Source: Streptomyces mashuensis (lineage in GTDB: Bacteria; Actinomycetota; Actinomycetes; Streptomycetales; Streptomycetaceae). From it: a stretch of 64,000 bases of DNA. A program made the position numbers and the translations under genes. Position 1 is the first letter of the stretch. Each line of letters opens with the position of its first letter. Location of the stretch: the NCBI RefSeq assembly GCF_014654785.1, contig NZ_BNBD01000001.1, positions 992,001 through 1,056,000 on the forward strand. The letters run 5' to 3'. The notes under the pieces are model-generated. The model was not told where the DNA came from, ran no database searches, and saw only the letters and a list, made by a program, of their open reading frames with translations. Shown here piece by piece: positions 35,316-43,291 of the stretch.

Positions 35316-37168
35316 GCCGATTCCTCCATCCGTTCGCGTCCATCCCGGTCGCCCGACGCCGCGCCGATCGCGCCGGCTTTCAGGGCGTCCCCTTCCCTCT
35401 GCCCGTCCGTATCCGAGTCGCGGGTGACGACCGCGCGGTACGCGGGCTCCGAGGCGACCAGCTCCGCGTGCGTGCCCGTCGCGGCCGCCTTGCCGTCACG
35501 GACGAACACGACCCGGTCCGCGCGGTCCAGCACCAGCGGGCTGGAGGAGAACACCACGGTCGTGCGGCCGGCGCGCAGCGCCCGGACGCCCTCGGCCACC
35601 CGGGCCTCGGTGTGGGCGTCCACGGCCGAGGTCGGTTCGTCCAGCACCAGTACCCCGGGGTCGGTGAGCAGCGAGCGGGCCAGGGCCAGCCGCTGCCGCT
35701 GGCCGCCCGACAGCGACCGGCCGCGCTCGGTGATCCGGGCCCGGAAGGCGTCCCCGTCCGCCTCCGGCGAGTGGCGCACCAGAGAGGCGAGCACGTCCTC
35801 GCACTGGGCGGCGGCCAGCGCCGCCTCCGCCGTCACCGCGCCCGAACACGGGACGTCCAGCAGCTCGGAGAGCGTGCCCGACAGCAGCACCGGCTCCTTG
35901 TCCTGCACCAGCACCGCCTCCCGCGCCGCCGCCAGCGCCGCCGCCAGCGGCAGCTCGTCCAGGGCGGTGCCGCCCAGCAGCACCGAGGGTTCCCCCTCGG
36001 CGGCCCGGCCCGGGGCGTGGCCGCCGAGCCGGTCGGCCAGCCGGCCGGCGGCGTCGGGGTCGCCGCACACCACCGCGGTCAGCCGGCCGGCCGGTGCGGT
36101 CAGGCCGGAGACCGGGTCGTACAGGTCGCCGCGGAGCCCGCCCGCGGGCGCCGGGCAGCCCTCCGGGCCGCTGGTCCGCTCCAGGGCCAGCACCCGGGCT
36201 GCCCGGCGCGCCGACGGCCGGGAGAACGCGAAGGCCTGTGCCAGCTCCTCGAACTGCCGCAGCGGGAACAGCAGGAAGGTGATCACGCCGTAGACGGTGA
36301 CCAGTTCCCCCACGCCGATGCGGCCGTCGCGGGCCAGCGCCACGCCGTACCAGACGACCGCGATGAGGAGCAGCCCCGGCAGCAGCACCTGCACCGCGGC
36401 GATCAGCGCCCACATCCGGGCGCTGTGCACGGCCGCCCGCCGCACCTCCTGGGAGGCCCGGCGGTAGCGGTCCAGGAACAGCTCCTCGCCGCCGATGCCG
36501 CGCAGCACCCGCAGCCCGGCCACCGTGTCCGCCGCCAGCTCCGTGGCGTGGCCCGCCTTGTCGCGCTGCTCGTCGGCCCGGCGCGTGGCCGGCGGCAGCA
36601 ACGGCAGGACGGCCAGGGCCAGGACGGGTACGCCGGCGGCGACGACGAGGCCGAGCGCCGGCTCGTAGACCACCAGCCCCACGCACACCACCACCGTGGT
36701 CAGGGCGGCGGCGAGGAAGCGGGAGACACCCTCCACGAACCAGCCGATCTTCTCCACGTCACCGGTCGAGACCGCCACCACCTCACCGGCGGCGATGCGC
36801 CGGGTCAGCGTGGCGCCCAGCTCGGCGGTCTTGCGGGCGAGGAGCTGCTGCACCCGTGCGGCGGCCGTGATCCAGTTGGTGACGCTCGCCCGGTGCAGCA
36901 TGGCGTCGCCCAGCGCGGTCAGCGCGCCGAGCAGCAGCAACAGCCCCGTGGCCAGGGCCAGCCGGGCGCCGGAGCGGTCCACCACGGACTGCACGGCGAG
37001 GCCCACGGCCAGCGGGAACGCGGCGGTGCACGCCATGTGCAGGGTGCCCCACAGCATCGCGGCGAGCTGGCCGCCCAGTTGTTCGCGGCCCAGCCAGAGA
37101 AGGAAGCGGGAGCCCGACCGTACGTCGGGTCGGCCGGGGTCGGGGAACGGAAGATCGCGGATTCGCAT
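35312..37168 (-). CDS. ABC exporter half-transporter A (degenerate Walker A and H-loop)
   Basis: This 618-residue exporter half has six membrane helices and an ATPase domain. Walker A is lost (VVCGDPDAAGRLADRL at about residue 369; no GKS/T), and the H-loop histidine is replaced (TTVVFSSSPLVLDR). The LSGGQRQRLALARSLL signature and Walker B VLVLDEPTSAVD are normal. It therefore cannot form a working ATP site alone, but it donates a normal signature to the partner encoded by the overlapping next gene. The substrate is unknown; no lantibiotic or peptide gene is adjacent. Confidence 0.9.
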   Translation of the reverse strand: MRIRDLPFPDPGRPDVRSGSRFLLWLGREQLGGQLAAMLWGTLHMACTAAFPLAVGLAVQSVVDRSGARLALATGLLLLLGALTALGDAMLHRASVTNWITAAARVQQLLARKTAELGATLTRRIAAGEVVAVSTGDVEKIGWFVEGVSRFLAAALTTVVVCVGLVVYEPALGLVVAAGVPVLALAVLPLLPPATRRADEQRDKAGHATELAADTVAGLRVLRGIGGEELFLDRYRRASQEVRRAAVHSARMWALIAAVQVLLPGLLLIAVVWYGVALARDGRIGVGELVTVYGVITFLLFPLRQFEELAQAFAFSRPSARRAARVLALERTSGPEGCPAPAGGLRGDLYDPVSGLTAPAGRLTAVVCGDPDAAGRLADRLGGHAPGRAAEGEPSVLLGGTALDELPLAAALAAAREAVLVQDKEPVLLSGTLSELLDVPCSGAVTAEAALAAAQCEDVLASLVRHSPEADGDAFRARITERGRSLSGGQRQRLALARSLLTDPGVLVLDEPTSAVDAHTEARVAEGVRALRAGRTTVVFSSSPLVLDRADRVVFVRDGKAAATGTHAELVASEPAYRAVVTRDSDTDGQREGDALKAGAIGAASGDRDGRERMEESA

Positions 37169-37245
37169 GGCATCCCGGTTCTGCGGCAGCGGAGGGGAGC
37201 GGCTCCCCGGTAGCCGTGCAAGGCTGCAATGCGGACCTCGCTATT

Positions 37246-37276
37246 TTCAACCGGTTTTTGCCGCAAAGGGGTTGAA
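37246..37276. repeat. nested inverted repeat upstream of divergent genes
   Basis: TTCAACC (37246-37252) and GGTTGAA (37270-37276) flank an inner palindrome TTTGC-C-GCAAA (37257-37267). The element lies between the divergent ABC exporter and PNGase A-like genes, 78 bp and 91 bp from their starts, and is AT-rich for this genome. It could be an operator or an RNA hairpin. Confidence 0.5.
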
Positions 37277-37366
37277 GGCGCAGGTGCAGGCGAAAGTGAA
37301 CGCCGAGGTGAACGCGGCCGGAGGCGTACTGGTGTACGGGCGGAGGAGGCGCTTCACTCCTGGCCC

Positions 37367-38995
37367 ATGAGACGACTGTTCCTCGCCCTGTGCGCCGCCA
37401 CCGCGGCCCTGGCGCTGGGGTCCGCACCGGCCCTGGCCCGGCCCGCAGACCAGCCGCCCACCGAGTTCGGCACGGACTGGCACGACCCGGTCACCGCCGC
37501 CCCGCCGGTGGAGCGGCCCGCCACACCCTCCTGCGAAGTGACCGTCGCGCAGACCGAGTTCCGCGACTACACGCCCTACCGCGGCCAGTACGCCCCGCCC
37601 GCCCGCTGCGGCGACCGCTGGAGCAAGGTGGTGCTGCGCCTGGACGGCGCCGTGGCCGGCCGGCAGTACGACCGCCTGGGCTACCTCCGCATCGGCGGCG
37701 TGGAGGTGCTGCGCACCTCCACGCCCGAGCCGTCCCCCCAGGGCATCACCTGGACCGTCGAGAAGGACGTCACCCGCTACGCCGCAGCGCTGCGCACCGC
37801 GCAGCCCGTGGAGATGCTCATCGGCAACACCGTCAACGAGACCTACACCGGCGTCATCAAGGTCAAGGCGACGCTCACGTTCTACACGGCCTCCGGCGCG
37901 GTCCCGCCGGCCCGCACCCCCGACAAGGTGCTCACCCTCCAGGGCGCCCAGGAGGGCGGCCCGGTGTACGAGGGCAGCGTGACCACGCCGCGCAACAGCG
38001 AGCGGATCGTCGCCGAGGTGTACGCCACCGGATCGGGCGGCGGCTGCGAGGAGTTCTGGTACCTGGCCGTGCCGGACGCGGCCCCGTACTCGTGCAAGGC
38101 GAAGGACGGCCCGCACCGCGAGGTGCGCATCGCCGTGGACGGGAAGCCGGCCGGGATTGCCGCGCCGTTCCCGGCCGTGTGGACCGGTGGCTGGTCCAAC
38201 CCGTTCCTCTGGTACGTCATCCCCGGGCCGCGCGCCTTCGACGTGCGGCCGGTGGAGTACGACCTCACGCCGTTCGCGGGCCTGCTCAACGACGGGCGCC
38301 CGCACCGCATCACCGTGTCGGTGGCCGGCGTGCCCGAGGGGCAGGCGGGCTGGTCCACGCCCACCAACGTCCTGGTCTGGCAGGACCCCGGCAAGCAGCA
38401 CGTCACCGGCGGCCTCCTCGCGCACCGCGAGGGCACCCCGGCGTCCCGGGCCGCGTACGAGCCCCGGGACGGGCACACCGTGCGGGCCGAGGGCGGTCAC
38501 GCCCTGACGGTCTCCGGGTACACCGACACCTCGCACGGCCGCGTCGTGACCACCGTCAGCCGCAACGTCACCGCGTCCTCCACCCACCACTGGACCGACG
38601 GCGAGACCACCGACGGCCTGAAGGCCCGCTGGAACGACGACGAGACGGTCACCACGCTCCCCGGCCACGGGCCGGCGTCCGTCACCACCGCCCACCGCGT
38701 CTACACCATGGACGGCGAGACGTCCGTCGACACCGCCGGCCGGCTCCGCACGGTCATGGCCATGGGCGACCGGGCGGACGGCGTCAGCCTGCGGGCCGGT
38801 GAGCGCACCGGCTGGTACCGGACGGACGACCGCTACACCGGCGACGCCGCGTACACCATGAACGTGCCCCGCGAGCAGCGGCACGCGGTCGGCGTCTCCC
38901 GGGAGCGCTACCGCGTCCAGGGCCCCGGCCTCTGCTACGACCGCACGCTGGCCACCGCCCAGGGCGAACTGACGGAGGACCGGCGGGGCTGCTGA
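37367..38995 (+). CDS. secreted PNGase A-like protein (peptide-N4-asparagine amidase)
   Basis: This 542-residue exported protein has a clear signal peptide (FLALCAATAALALGSAPALA, cut near residue 24). The mature part matches the peptide-N4-asparagine amidase A family: CEVTVAQTEFRDYTPYRGQY, CGDRWSKVVLRLDGAVAGRQYDRLGYLRIGG and FLWYVIPGPRAFDVRPVEYDLTPFAGLL are characteristic. Plant and fungal members cut N-glycans from glycopeptides, so a bacterial version may attack host or environmental glycoproteins. It stands alone, divergent from the ABC exporter pair. Six cysteines suggest disulfides. Confidence 0.82.
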   Translation: MRRLFLALCAATAALALGSAPALARPADQPPTEFGTDWHDPVTAAPPVERPATPSCEVTVAQTEFRDYTPYRGQYAPPARCGDRWSKVVLRLDGAVAGRQYDRLGYLRIGGVEVLRTSTPEPSPQGITWTVEKDVTRYAAALRTAQPVEMLIGNTVNETYTGVIKVKATLTFYTASGAVPPARTPDKVLTLQGAQEGGPVYEGSVTTPRNSERIVAEVYATGSGGGCEEFWYLAVPDAAPYSCKAKDGPHREVRIAVDGKPAGIAAPFPAVWTGGWSNPFLWYVIPGPRAFDVRPVEYDLTPFAGLLNDGRPHRITVSVAGVPEGQAGWSTPTNVLVWQDPGKQHVTGGLLAHREGTPASRAAYEPRDGHTVRAEGGHALTVSGYTDTSHGRVVTTVSRNVTASSTHHWTDGETTDGLKARWNDDETVTTLPGHGPASVTTAHRVYTMDGETSVDTAGRLRTVMAMGDRADGVSLRAGERTGWYRTDDRYTGDAAYTMNVPREQRHAVGVSRERYRVQGPGLCYDRTLATAQGELTEDRRGC

Positions 38996-38998
38996 GCC

Positions 38999-39496
38999 TC
39001 AGTCCCGGCCGGCACCCCGGTCGGCACCCCGGCCGCCGGACCGGTCGGCGGGGGACCCGGTGGGGGCGAGCAGCGTGGTCAGCAGGCCCTCCAGGACGTC
39101 GCGCTGATCCCCGCTGAGCGGGGCGAGGATGTCCTCGACCGCCGCCCGCCGGGCCTCCCGCAGGGTCCGCAGCGTGGCCCGGCCCTCGTCGGTGATCTCT
39201 ATCCGGGTGACCCGGCGGTTCGACGGGTCGGGCACGCGCCGTACGGCGCCGCTCGCCTCCAGCGCGTCGACGAGGGTGGTGACCGCCCGGGGGACCACTT
39301 CCAGGTGCTGCGCCAGGTCCGCCATCCGGGGCGGGGTCTCGTAGTGCGCGACGGTCCGCAGCAGGCGGGACTGGGCGGGCGTGATGCCCACCGGGTCCAG
39401 ATAGTGCTTCTGCGCGCGGTGGAGCCTGCGGGTGAGCCGCAGCAGCTGCTCGGCGAGCTGCCCGGAGGACGAGTCGGGGGCGGTCATGATCGTCAT
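38999..39496 (-). CDS. MarR-family transcriptional regulator
   Basis: This 165-residue winged-helix protein has the MarR arrangement: dimerisation helices at both ends, HTH PRMADLAQHLEVVPRAVTTLVDALEASGAVRRV (about residues 55-88) and the DPSNRRVTRIEITDEG wing. It is divergent from an ABC exporter gene, and MarR proteins commonly repress such neighbours and themselves. The ATG at 39494-39496 or one three codons later may be the start. The C-terminal 20 residues are Gly/Arg/Asp rich and probably disordered. Confidence 0.85.
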   Translation of the reverse strand: MTIMTAPDSSSGQLAEQLLRLTRRLHRAQKHYLDPVGITPAQSRLLRTVAHYETPPRMADLAQHLEVVPRAVTTLVDALEASGAVRRVPDPSNRRVTRIEITDEGRATLRTLREARRAAVEDILAPLSGDQRDVLEGLLTTLLAPTGSPADRSGGRGADRGAGRD

Positions 39497-39497
39497 C

Positions 39498-39526
39498 TTA
39501 TCAGGACCTTGTGCACTGTGAATATA
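39498..39526 (+). promoter_or_regulatory. candidate promoter for the ABC exporter
   Basis: TTATCA (39498-39503), a 17-bp gap and AATATA (39521-39526) resemble a -35/-10 pair in the AT-rich gap between the divergent marR and ABC genes. ACCT (39506-39509) and AGGT (39526-39529) form a short inverted repeat across the same span, a possible MarR site. Weak evidence. Confidence 0.3.
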
Positions 39527-39645
39527 GGTAACAATGAGCTATGCTCTCTTCAGCGTCGTCTTCAGGACGTCATCCCGGCGTCACCGAAGCGTGTCCGGAG
39601 CCGGCCGAGCCCCCGCTCGGCCTCGCCACCTCGCTGAAGGAGCCC

Positions 39646-41442
39646 ATGCCTCACGACGAACCGAACTGGACCCCGCCACCCCTGGACCCGGATCAGCCCG
39701 CACAGGTGGGGCGCATCCTCCGTCTCTTCCGCCCCTACCGCGGCCGGCTCGCCCTCGTCGGGCTGCTGGTGGCCGCCTCCTCCCTCGTCTCCGTCGCCTC
39801 GCCGTTCCTGCTCCGCGAGATCCTCGACGTCGCCATCCCGCACGGCCGTACCGGCCTGCTGACCCTGCTGGCCCTCGGCATGATCCTCGCCGCCGTCGTC
39901 AACAGCGTCTTCGGCGTCCTCCAGACCCTGATCTCCACCACCGTCGGCCAGCGCGTCATGCACGACCTGCGCACCGCCGTGTACTCCCGGCTGCAGAGCA
40001 TGCCGCTGGCCTTCTTCACCCGCACCCGCACCGGTGAGGTCCAGTCCCGCATCGCCAACGACATCGGCGGCATGCAGGCCACCGTCACCTCCACCGCCAC
40101 CTCGCTGGTCTCCAACCTCACCAGCGTCATCGCCACCGTCGTGGCCATGATCGCCCTCGACTGGCGGCTCACCCTGGTCTCGCTGCTCCTGCTGCCCGTG
40201 TTCGCGCACATCAGCCGGCACGTGGGCGACGAACGAAGAAGGATCACCGCCAAGCGGCAGACGCAGATGGCCGCCATGGCCGCCATGGTCACCGAGTCGC
40301 TCTCCGTCAGCGGCATCCTCCTCGGCCGCACCATGGGCCGCTCCGACTCCCTCACGCACGCCTTCGCCGCCGAGTCCGAGCGCCTGGTCGACCTGGAGGT
40401 GCGGACCAACATGGCCGGGCGCTGGCGGATGTCCACCATCGGCATCGTCATGGCCGCCATGCCCGCCCTGATCTACTGGGCCGCCGGCATCGCGCTGCGC
40501 ACGGGCGGCCCCGGCATCTCGCTGGGCACCCTCGTCGCCTTCGTCTCGCTCCAGCAGAACCTCTTCCGCCCCACGGTCAGCCTGCTCTCCACCGGCGTGC
40601 AGATGCAGACCTCCATCGCCCTGTTCCAGCGCATCTTCGAATACCTGGACATGCCGTCGGACATCACCGAGCCCGCCAACCCCGTGCGGCTGCGGAAGAT
40701 CGGCGGCGAGGTGCGCTTCGAGGACGTCACCTTCTCCTACGACGGCACGAGCACCGCGCTCACCGGCATCGACCTCACCGTCCCCGCCGGCACCAGCCTC
40801 GCGGTCGTCGGGCCCACCGGCTCCGGCAAGAGCACCCTCGGCGCCCTCGTGCCCCGCCTCTACGACGTCACCGGCGGCCGGGTCCTCATCGACGGCACCG
40901 ACGTCCGCGACCTGGACTTCGACAGCCTCGCCCGCGCGGTCGGCGTGGTCTCCCAGGAGACCTACCTCTTCCACGCCTCCGTCGCCGACAACCTCCGCTT
41001 CGCCAAGCCCGACGCCACCGACGAGGAGCTCCGGGCGGCAGCCGAGGCAGCCCAGATCCACGAGTACATAGCGGCCCTGCCCGACGGCTACGACACCCTG
41101 GTCGGCGAGCGCGGCTACCGCTTCTCCGGCGGCGAGAAACAGCGCCTGGCCATCGCCCGGACGATCCTGCGCGATCCGCCGGTGCTCATCCTCGATGAGG
41201 CCACCAGCGCCCTGGACACCCACACCGAGCACGCGGTGCAGCAGGCCATCGACGCCCTCACCGCCGGACGCACCACCATCACCATCGCCCACCGGCTCTC
41301 CACCGTCCGCCACGCCGACCAGATCGTCGTGCTCGACCACGGGCGGATCGCCGAGCGCGGCACCCACGAGGAACTGATCGACGGCGACGGCCTCTACGCC
41401 GCCCTCGTCCGGCGCGACACCCACCTCACGGCCAAGGTCTGA
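39646..41442 (+). CDS. ABC multidrug-type exporter (half-transporter)
   Basis: This 598-residue half-transporter has six membrane helices, then a full ATPase domain: Walker A GPTGSGKST (about residue 390), Q-loop SQETYLFHA, signature FSGGEKQRLAIARTIL, Walker B VLILDEATSALD and H-loop TIAHRLSTV. All catalytic residues are present, so it can work as a homodimer. The ATG at 39646 is preferred because AAGGAG lies 5 bases before it; an in-frame upstream start lacks a site. The divergent MarR gene suggests inducible efflux of a toxic compound. Confidence 0.88.
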   Translation: MPHDEPNWTPPPLDPDQPAQVGRILRLFRPYRGRLALVGLLVAASSLVSVASPFLLREILDVAIPHGRTGLLTLLALGMILAAVVNSVFGVLQTLISTTVGQRVMHDLRTAVYSRLQSMPLAFFTRTRTGEVQSRIANDIGGMQATVTSTATSLVSNLTSVIATVVAMIALDWRLTLVSLLLLPVFAHISRHVGDERRRITAKRQTQMAAMAAMVTESLSVSGILLGRTMGRSDSLTHAFAAESERLVDLEVRTNMAGRWRMSTIGIVMAAMPALIYWAAGIALRTGGPGISLGTLVAFVSLQQNLFRPTVSLLSTGVQMQTSIALFQRIFEYLDMPSDITEPANPVRLRKIGGEVRFEDVTFSYDGTSTALTGIDLTVPAGTSLAVVGPTGSGKSTLGALVPRLYDVTGGRVLIDGTDVRDLDFDSLARAVGVVSQETYLFHASVADNLRFAKPDATDEELRAAAEAAQIHEYIAALPDGYDTLVGERGYRFSGGEKQRLAIARTILRDPPVLILDEATSALDTHTEHAVQQAIDALTAGRTTITIAHRLSTVRHADQIVVLDHGRIAERGTHEELIDGDGLYAALVRRDTHLTAKV

Positions 41443-41453
41443 CCCGACCGCTC

Positions 41454-42611
41454 CTACGTCCCGGCGGCGAACTCCGCCCGGACGGCCGCCGTGTGCTCGC
41501 CCAGCGCCGGCACCGCGCCCATCGCCGCCTCACGCCCGGCCACCTCCACCGGCGGCAGCAACCCCTGCAGAGGCCCGGCGGGAGAGGCGAACTCCCGGTG
41601 CCGGCCCCGCGCCACCAGCTGCGGATGACGGCTGAACTCCGCCACCGTGCGCAACCGCGCATTGGCGATCCCCACCGCGTCCAGCAGGACGCACAGGCCG
41701 TCCGCCGTGTGCCCCGCGAAGCACCCCTCCAGCACGGCCGTCAGCTCCTCGTCGTGCGCGTGCCGCAGCGGGTTGTCGGCGAACCGATCGTCCCGCACCA
41801 GCTCCGGGCGGCGCAGGACCCGTTCGCACAGCGCCACCCACTCCCGGTCGCTCTGCACGCCGAGGAACACCCGCGCCCCGTCGCCGCACCGGTACGGCCC
41901 GTACGGCGCGATCGACGGGTGCCGCGCGCCACTGCGGGGCAGGGGCTCGCCGCCGTACGCCTCGGCGAAGTACGGGTGCCCCATCCACTCCGCCAGCGCG
42001 TCGAACAGCGAGACGGACAGGGCACTGCCCCGGCCGGTGCGTTCCCGCTCGTACAGCGCGGTGAGGATGCCCGAGAAGGCGTACATGCCGCCGGCTATGT
42101 CGGCGACGGATATCCCCGGGCGCGCCACCTCCTCCGGGCTGCCGGTGAGGGAGACCAGCCCCGCCTCGCACTGCACCAGCAGGTCGTACGCCTTCTTTTC
42201 GCGGTAGGGGCCGTCCGGGCCGTAGCCGGAGAGGTCGCAGGTGATCAGCCGGGGGTCGCGGGCCCGCAGCGCCTCGGCACCGAAGCCCAGGCGGGCGGCG
42301 GCGCCCGGGGCGAGGTTCTGCACGAACACGTCGGCGCGGGCCGTGATCCGGTGCAGCAGCGCCCGGTCCTCCGCGTCCTTCAGGTCCAGGACCACGCTCT
42401 CCTTGCCGCGGTTGACCCACACGAAGTAGGCGGAGAGCCCCTTGGCGCGGCGGTCGTAGTCGCGGGCGAAGTCACCGCCCCCGGGCCGCTCGACCTTGAT
42501 GACGCGGGCTCCCAGGTCCGCCAGCTGCCGGGTGGCGAACGGCACGGCCACGGCCTGTTCGAGGGCGACCACCGTCACGCCCGACAGGGGCAGCAGCACG
42601 TCCCCGCTCAC
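41454..42611 (-). CDS. CaiB/BaiF family CoA-transferase
   Basis: This 385-residue class III CoA-transferase has the typical N-terminus LPLSGVTVVALEQAVAVPFATRQLADLGA, the VIKVERPGGGDFARDYD block, and the catalytic aspartate in the region KKAYDLLVQCEAGLVSLTG. It moves CoA between organic acids. The GTG start overlaps the stop of lutC (GTGA), so it belongs to the lut operon, an unusual partner for lactate oxidation. It could activate or recycle a hydroxyacid such as lactate or a dicarboxylate; the substrate is unknown. Confidence 0.85.
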   Translation of the reverse strand: MSGDVLLPLSGVTVVALEQAVAVPFATRQLADLGARVIKVERPGGGDFARDYDRRAKGLSAYFVWVNRGKESVVLDLKDAEDRALLHRITARADVFVQNLAPGAAARLGFGAEALRARDPRLITCDLSGYGPDGPYREKKAYDLLVQCEAGLVSLTGSPEEVARPGISVADIAGGMYAFSGILTALYERERTGRGSALSVSLFDALAEWMGHPYFAEAYGGEPLPRSGARHPSIAPYGPYRCGDGARVFLGVQSDREWVALCERVLRRPELVRDDRFADNPLRHAHDEELTAVLEGCFAGHTADGLCVLLDAVGIANARLRTVAEFSRHPQLVARGRHREFASPAGPLQGLLPPVEVAGREAAMGAVPALGEHTAAVRAEFAAGT

Positions 42612-43291
42612 GGTGCCGCCTCGTCCAGGAGGACCACCTCCAGGGTCCGGGGCCCGTGCACGCCCTCCACGCGGTCGAGTTCGATGTCGCTGGTCGCCGA
42701 GGGCCCCGAGATCCAGGTCAGGGGCCGCAGCGGGTCCAGCCGCCCCAGTGCCTGCGGCACCGAGTCCACGACCTGGGACGGCACCCGCACGACGCAGACG
42801 TGGTGGTCGGGCACCAGCGTGATGCGCCGCCGCCCCTGCCCCGGGCCGCCGTCCAGCACCAGCGTGCCGGTCTCGGCGACGGCCAGCGCACAGCCGGTCA
42901 CCACGCTGTCCACCCGGTCGAGCTCCCCGGTGGTCAACCCGGGCGTGTCGGGCACCATCTCGACACCCGCGCCCGCCCCCACGCCGGCCAGCCACTCCGG
43001 CGGCACCCCGGCCGGGACGACCACCCGGCGCGCCCCGCGCCGCCGCAGCAGCCCCGTGAGCAGCTCCGGCAGCTCCGCGGCGCCGGCGCGGTGCACGGTG
43101 GCGCGGTAGTCCTCCAGGTGCGCGGCCAGCAGCGCGACGCGCTCGGCAGCGGTCCGTTCGCCGTGCGTCAGGGCGTAAGCGCGCGGCACCGGATGGTCGC
43201 CGGGCCGCTCGTGGCGTGGCACGTCCGCCAGCGCCCGCCGGATGCGGGCCAGCACGCGCTCGCGCGCCGGGTCGTGGGGGCGGCCGGTCAC
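42608..43291 (-). CDS. lutC: lactate utilisation protein LutC (LUD domain)
   Basis: This 227-residue LUD-domain protein contains the family's conserved stretch SVVTGCALAVAETGTLVLDGG and the ending GPSATSDIELDRVEGVHGPR. LutC is the third subunit of the LutABC complex that oxidises L-lactate to pyruvate with iron-sulfur electron transfer. The GTG start overlaps the lutB stop and its own stop overlaps the CoA-transferase start, so translation is coupled. The front is basic with an Arg-rich helix, as in other members. Confidence 0.9.
   Translation of the reverse strand: MTGRPHDPARERVLARIRRALADVPRHERPGDHPVPRAYALTHGERTAAERVALLAAHLEDYRATVHRAGAAELPELLTGLLRRRGARRVVVPAGVPPEWLAGVGAGAGVEMVPDTPGLTTGELDRVDSVVTGCALAVAETGTLVLDGGPGQGRRRITLVPDHHVCVVRVPSQVVDSVPQALGRLDPLRPLTWISGPSATSDIELDRVEGVHGPRTLEVVLLDEAAP

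Noticed and set aside
29076..36293. A 7.2-kb open frame on the plus strand
   Set aside because: It is an antisense shadow of the helicase and ABC exporter genes. High G+C at third positions removes stop codons on the opposite strand, and the translation is a low-complexity mix without domains.
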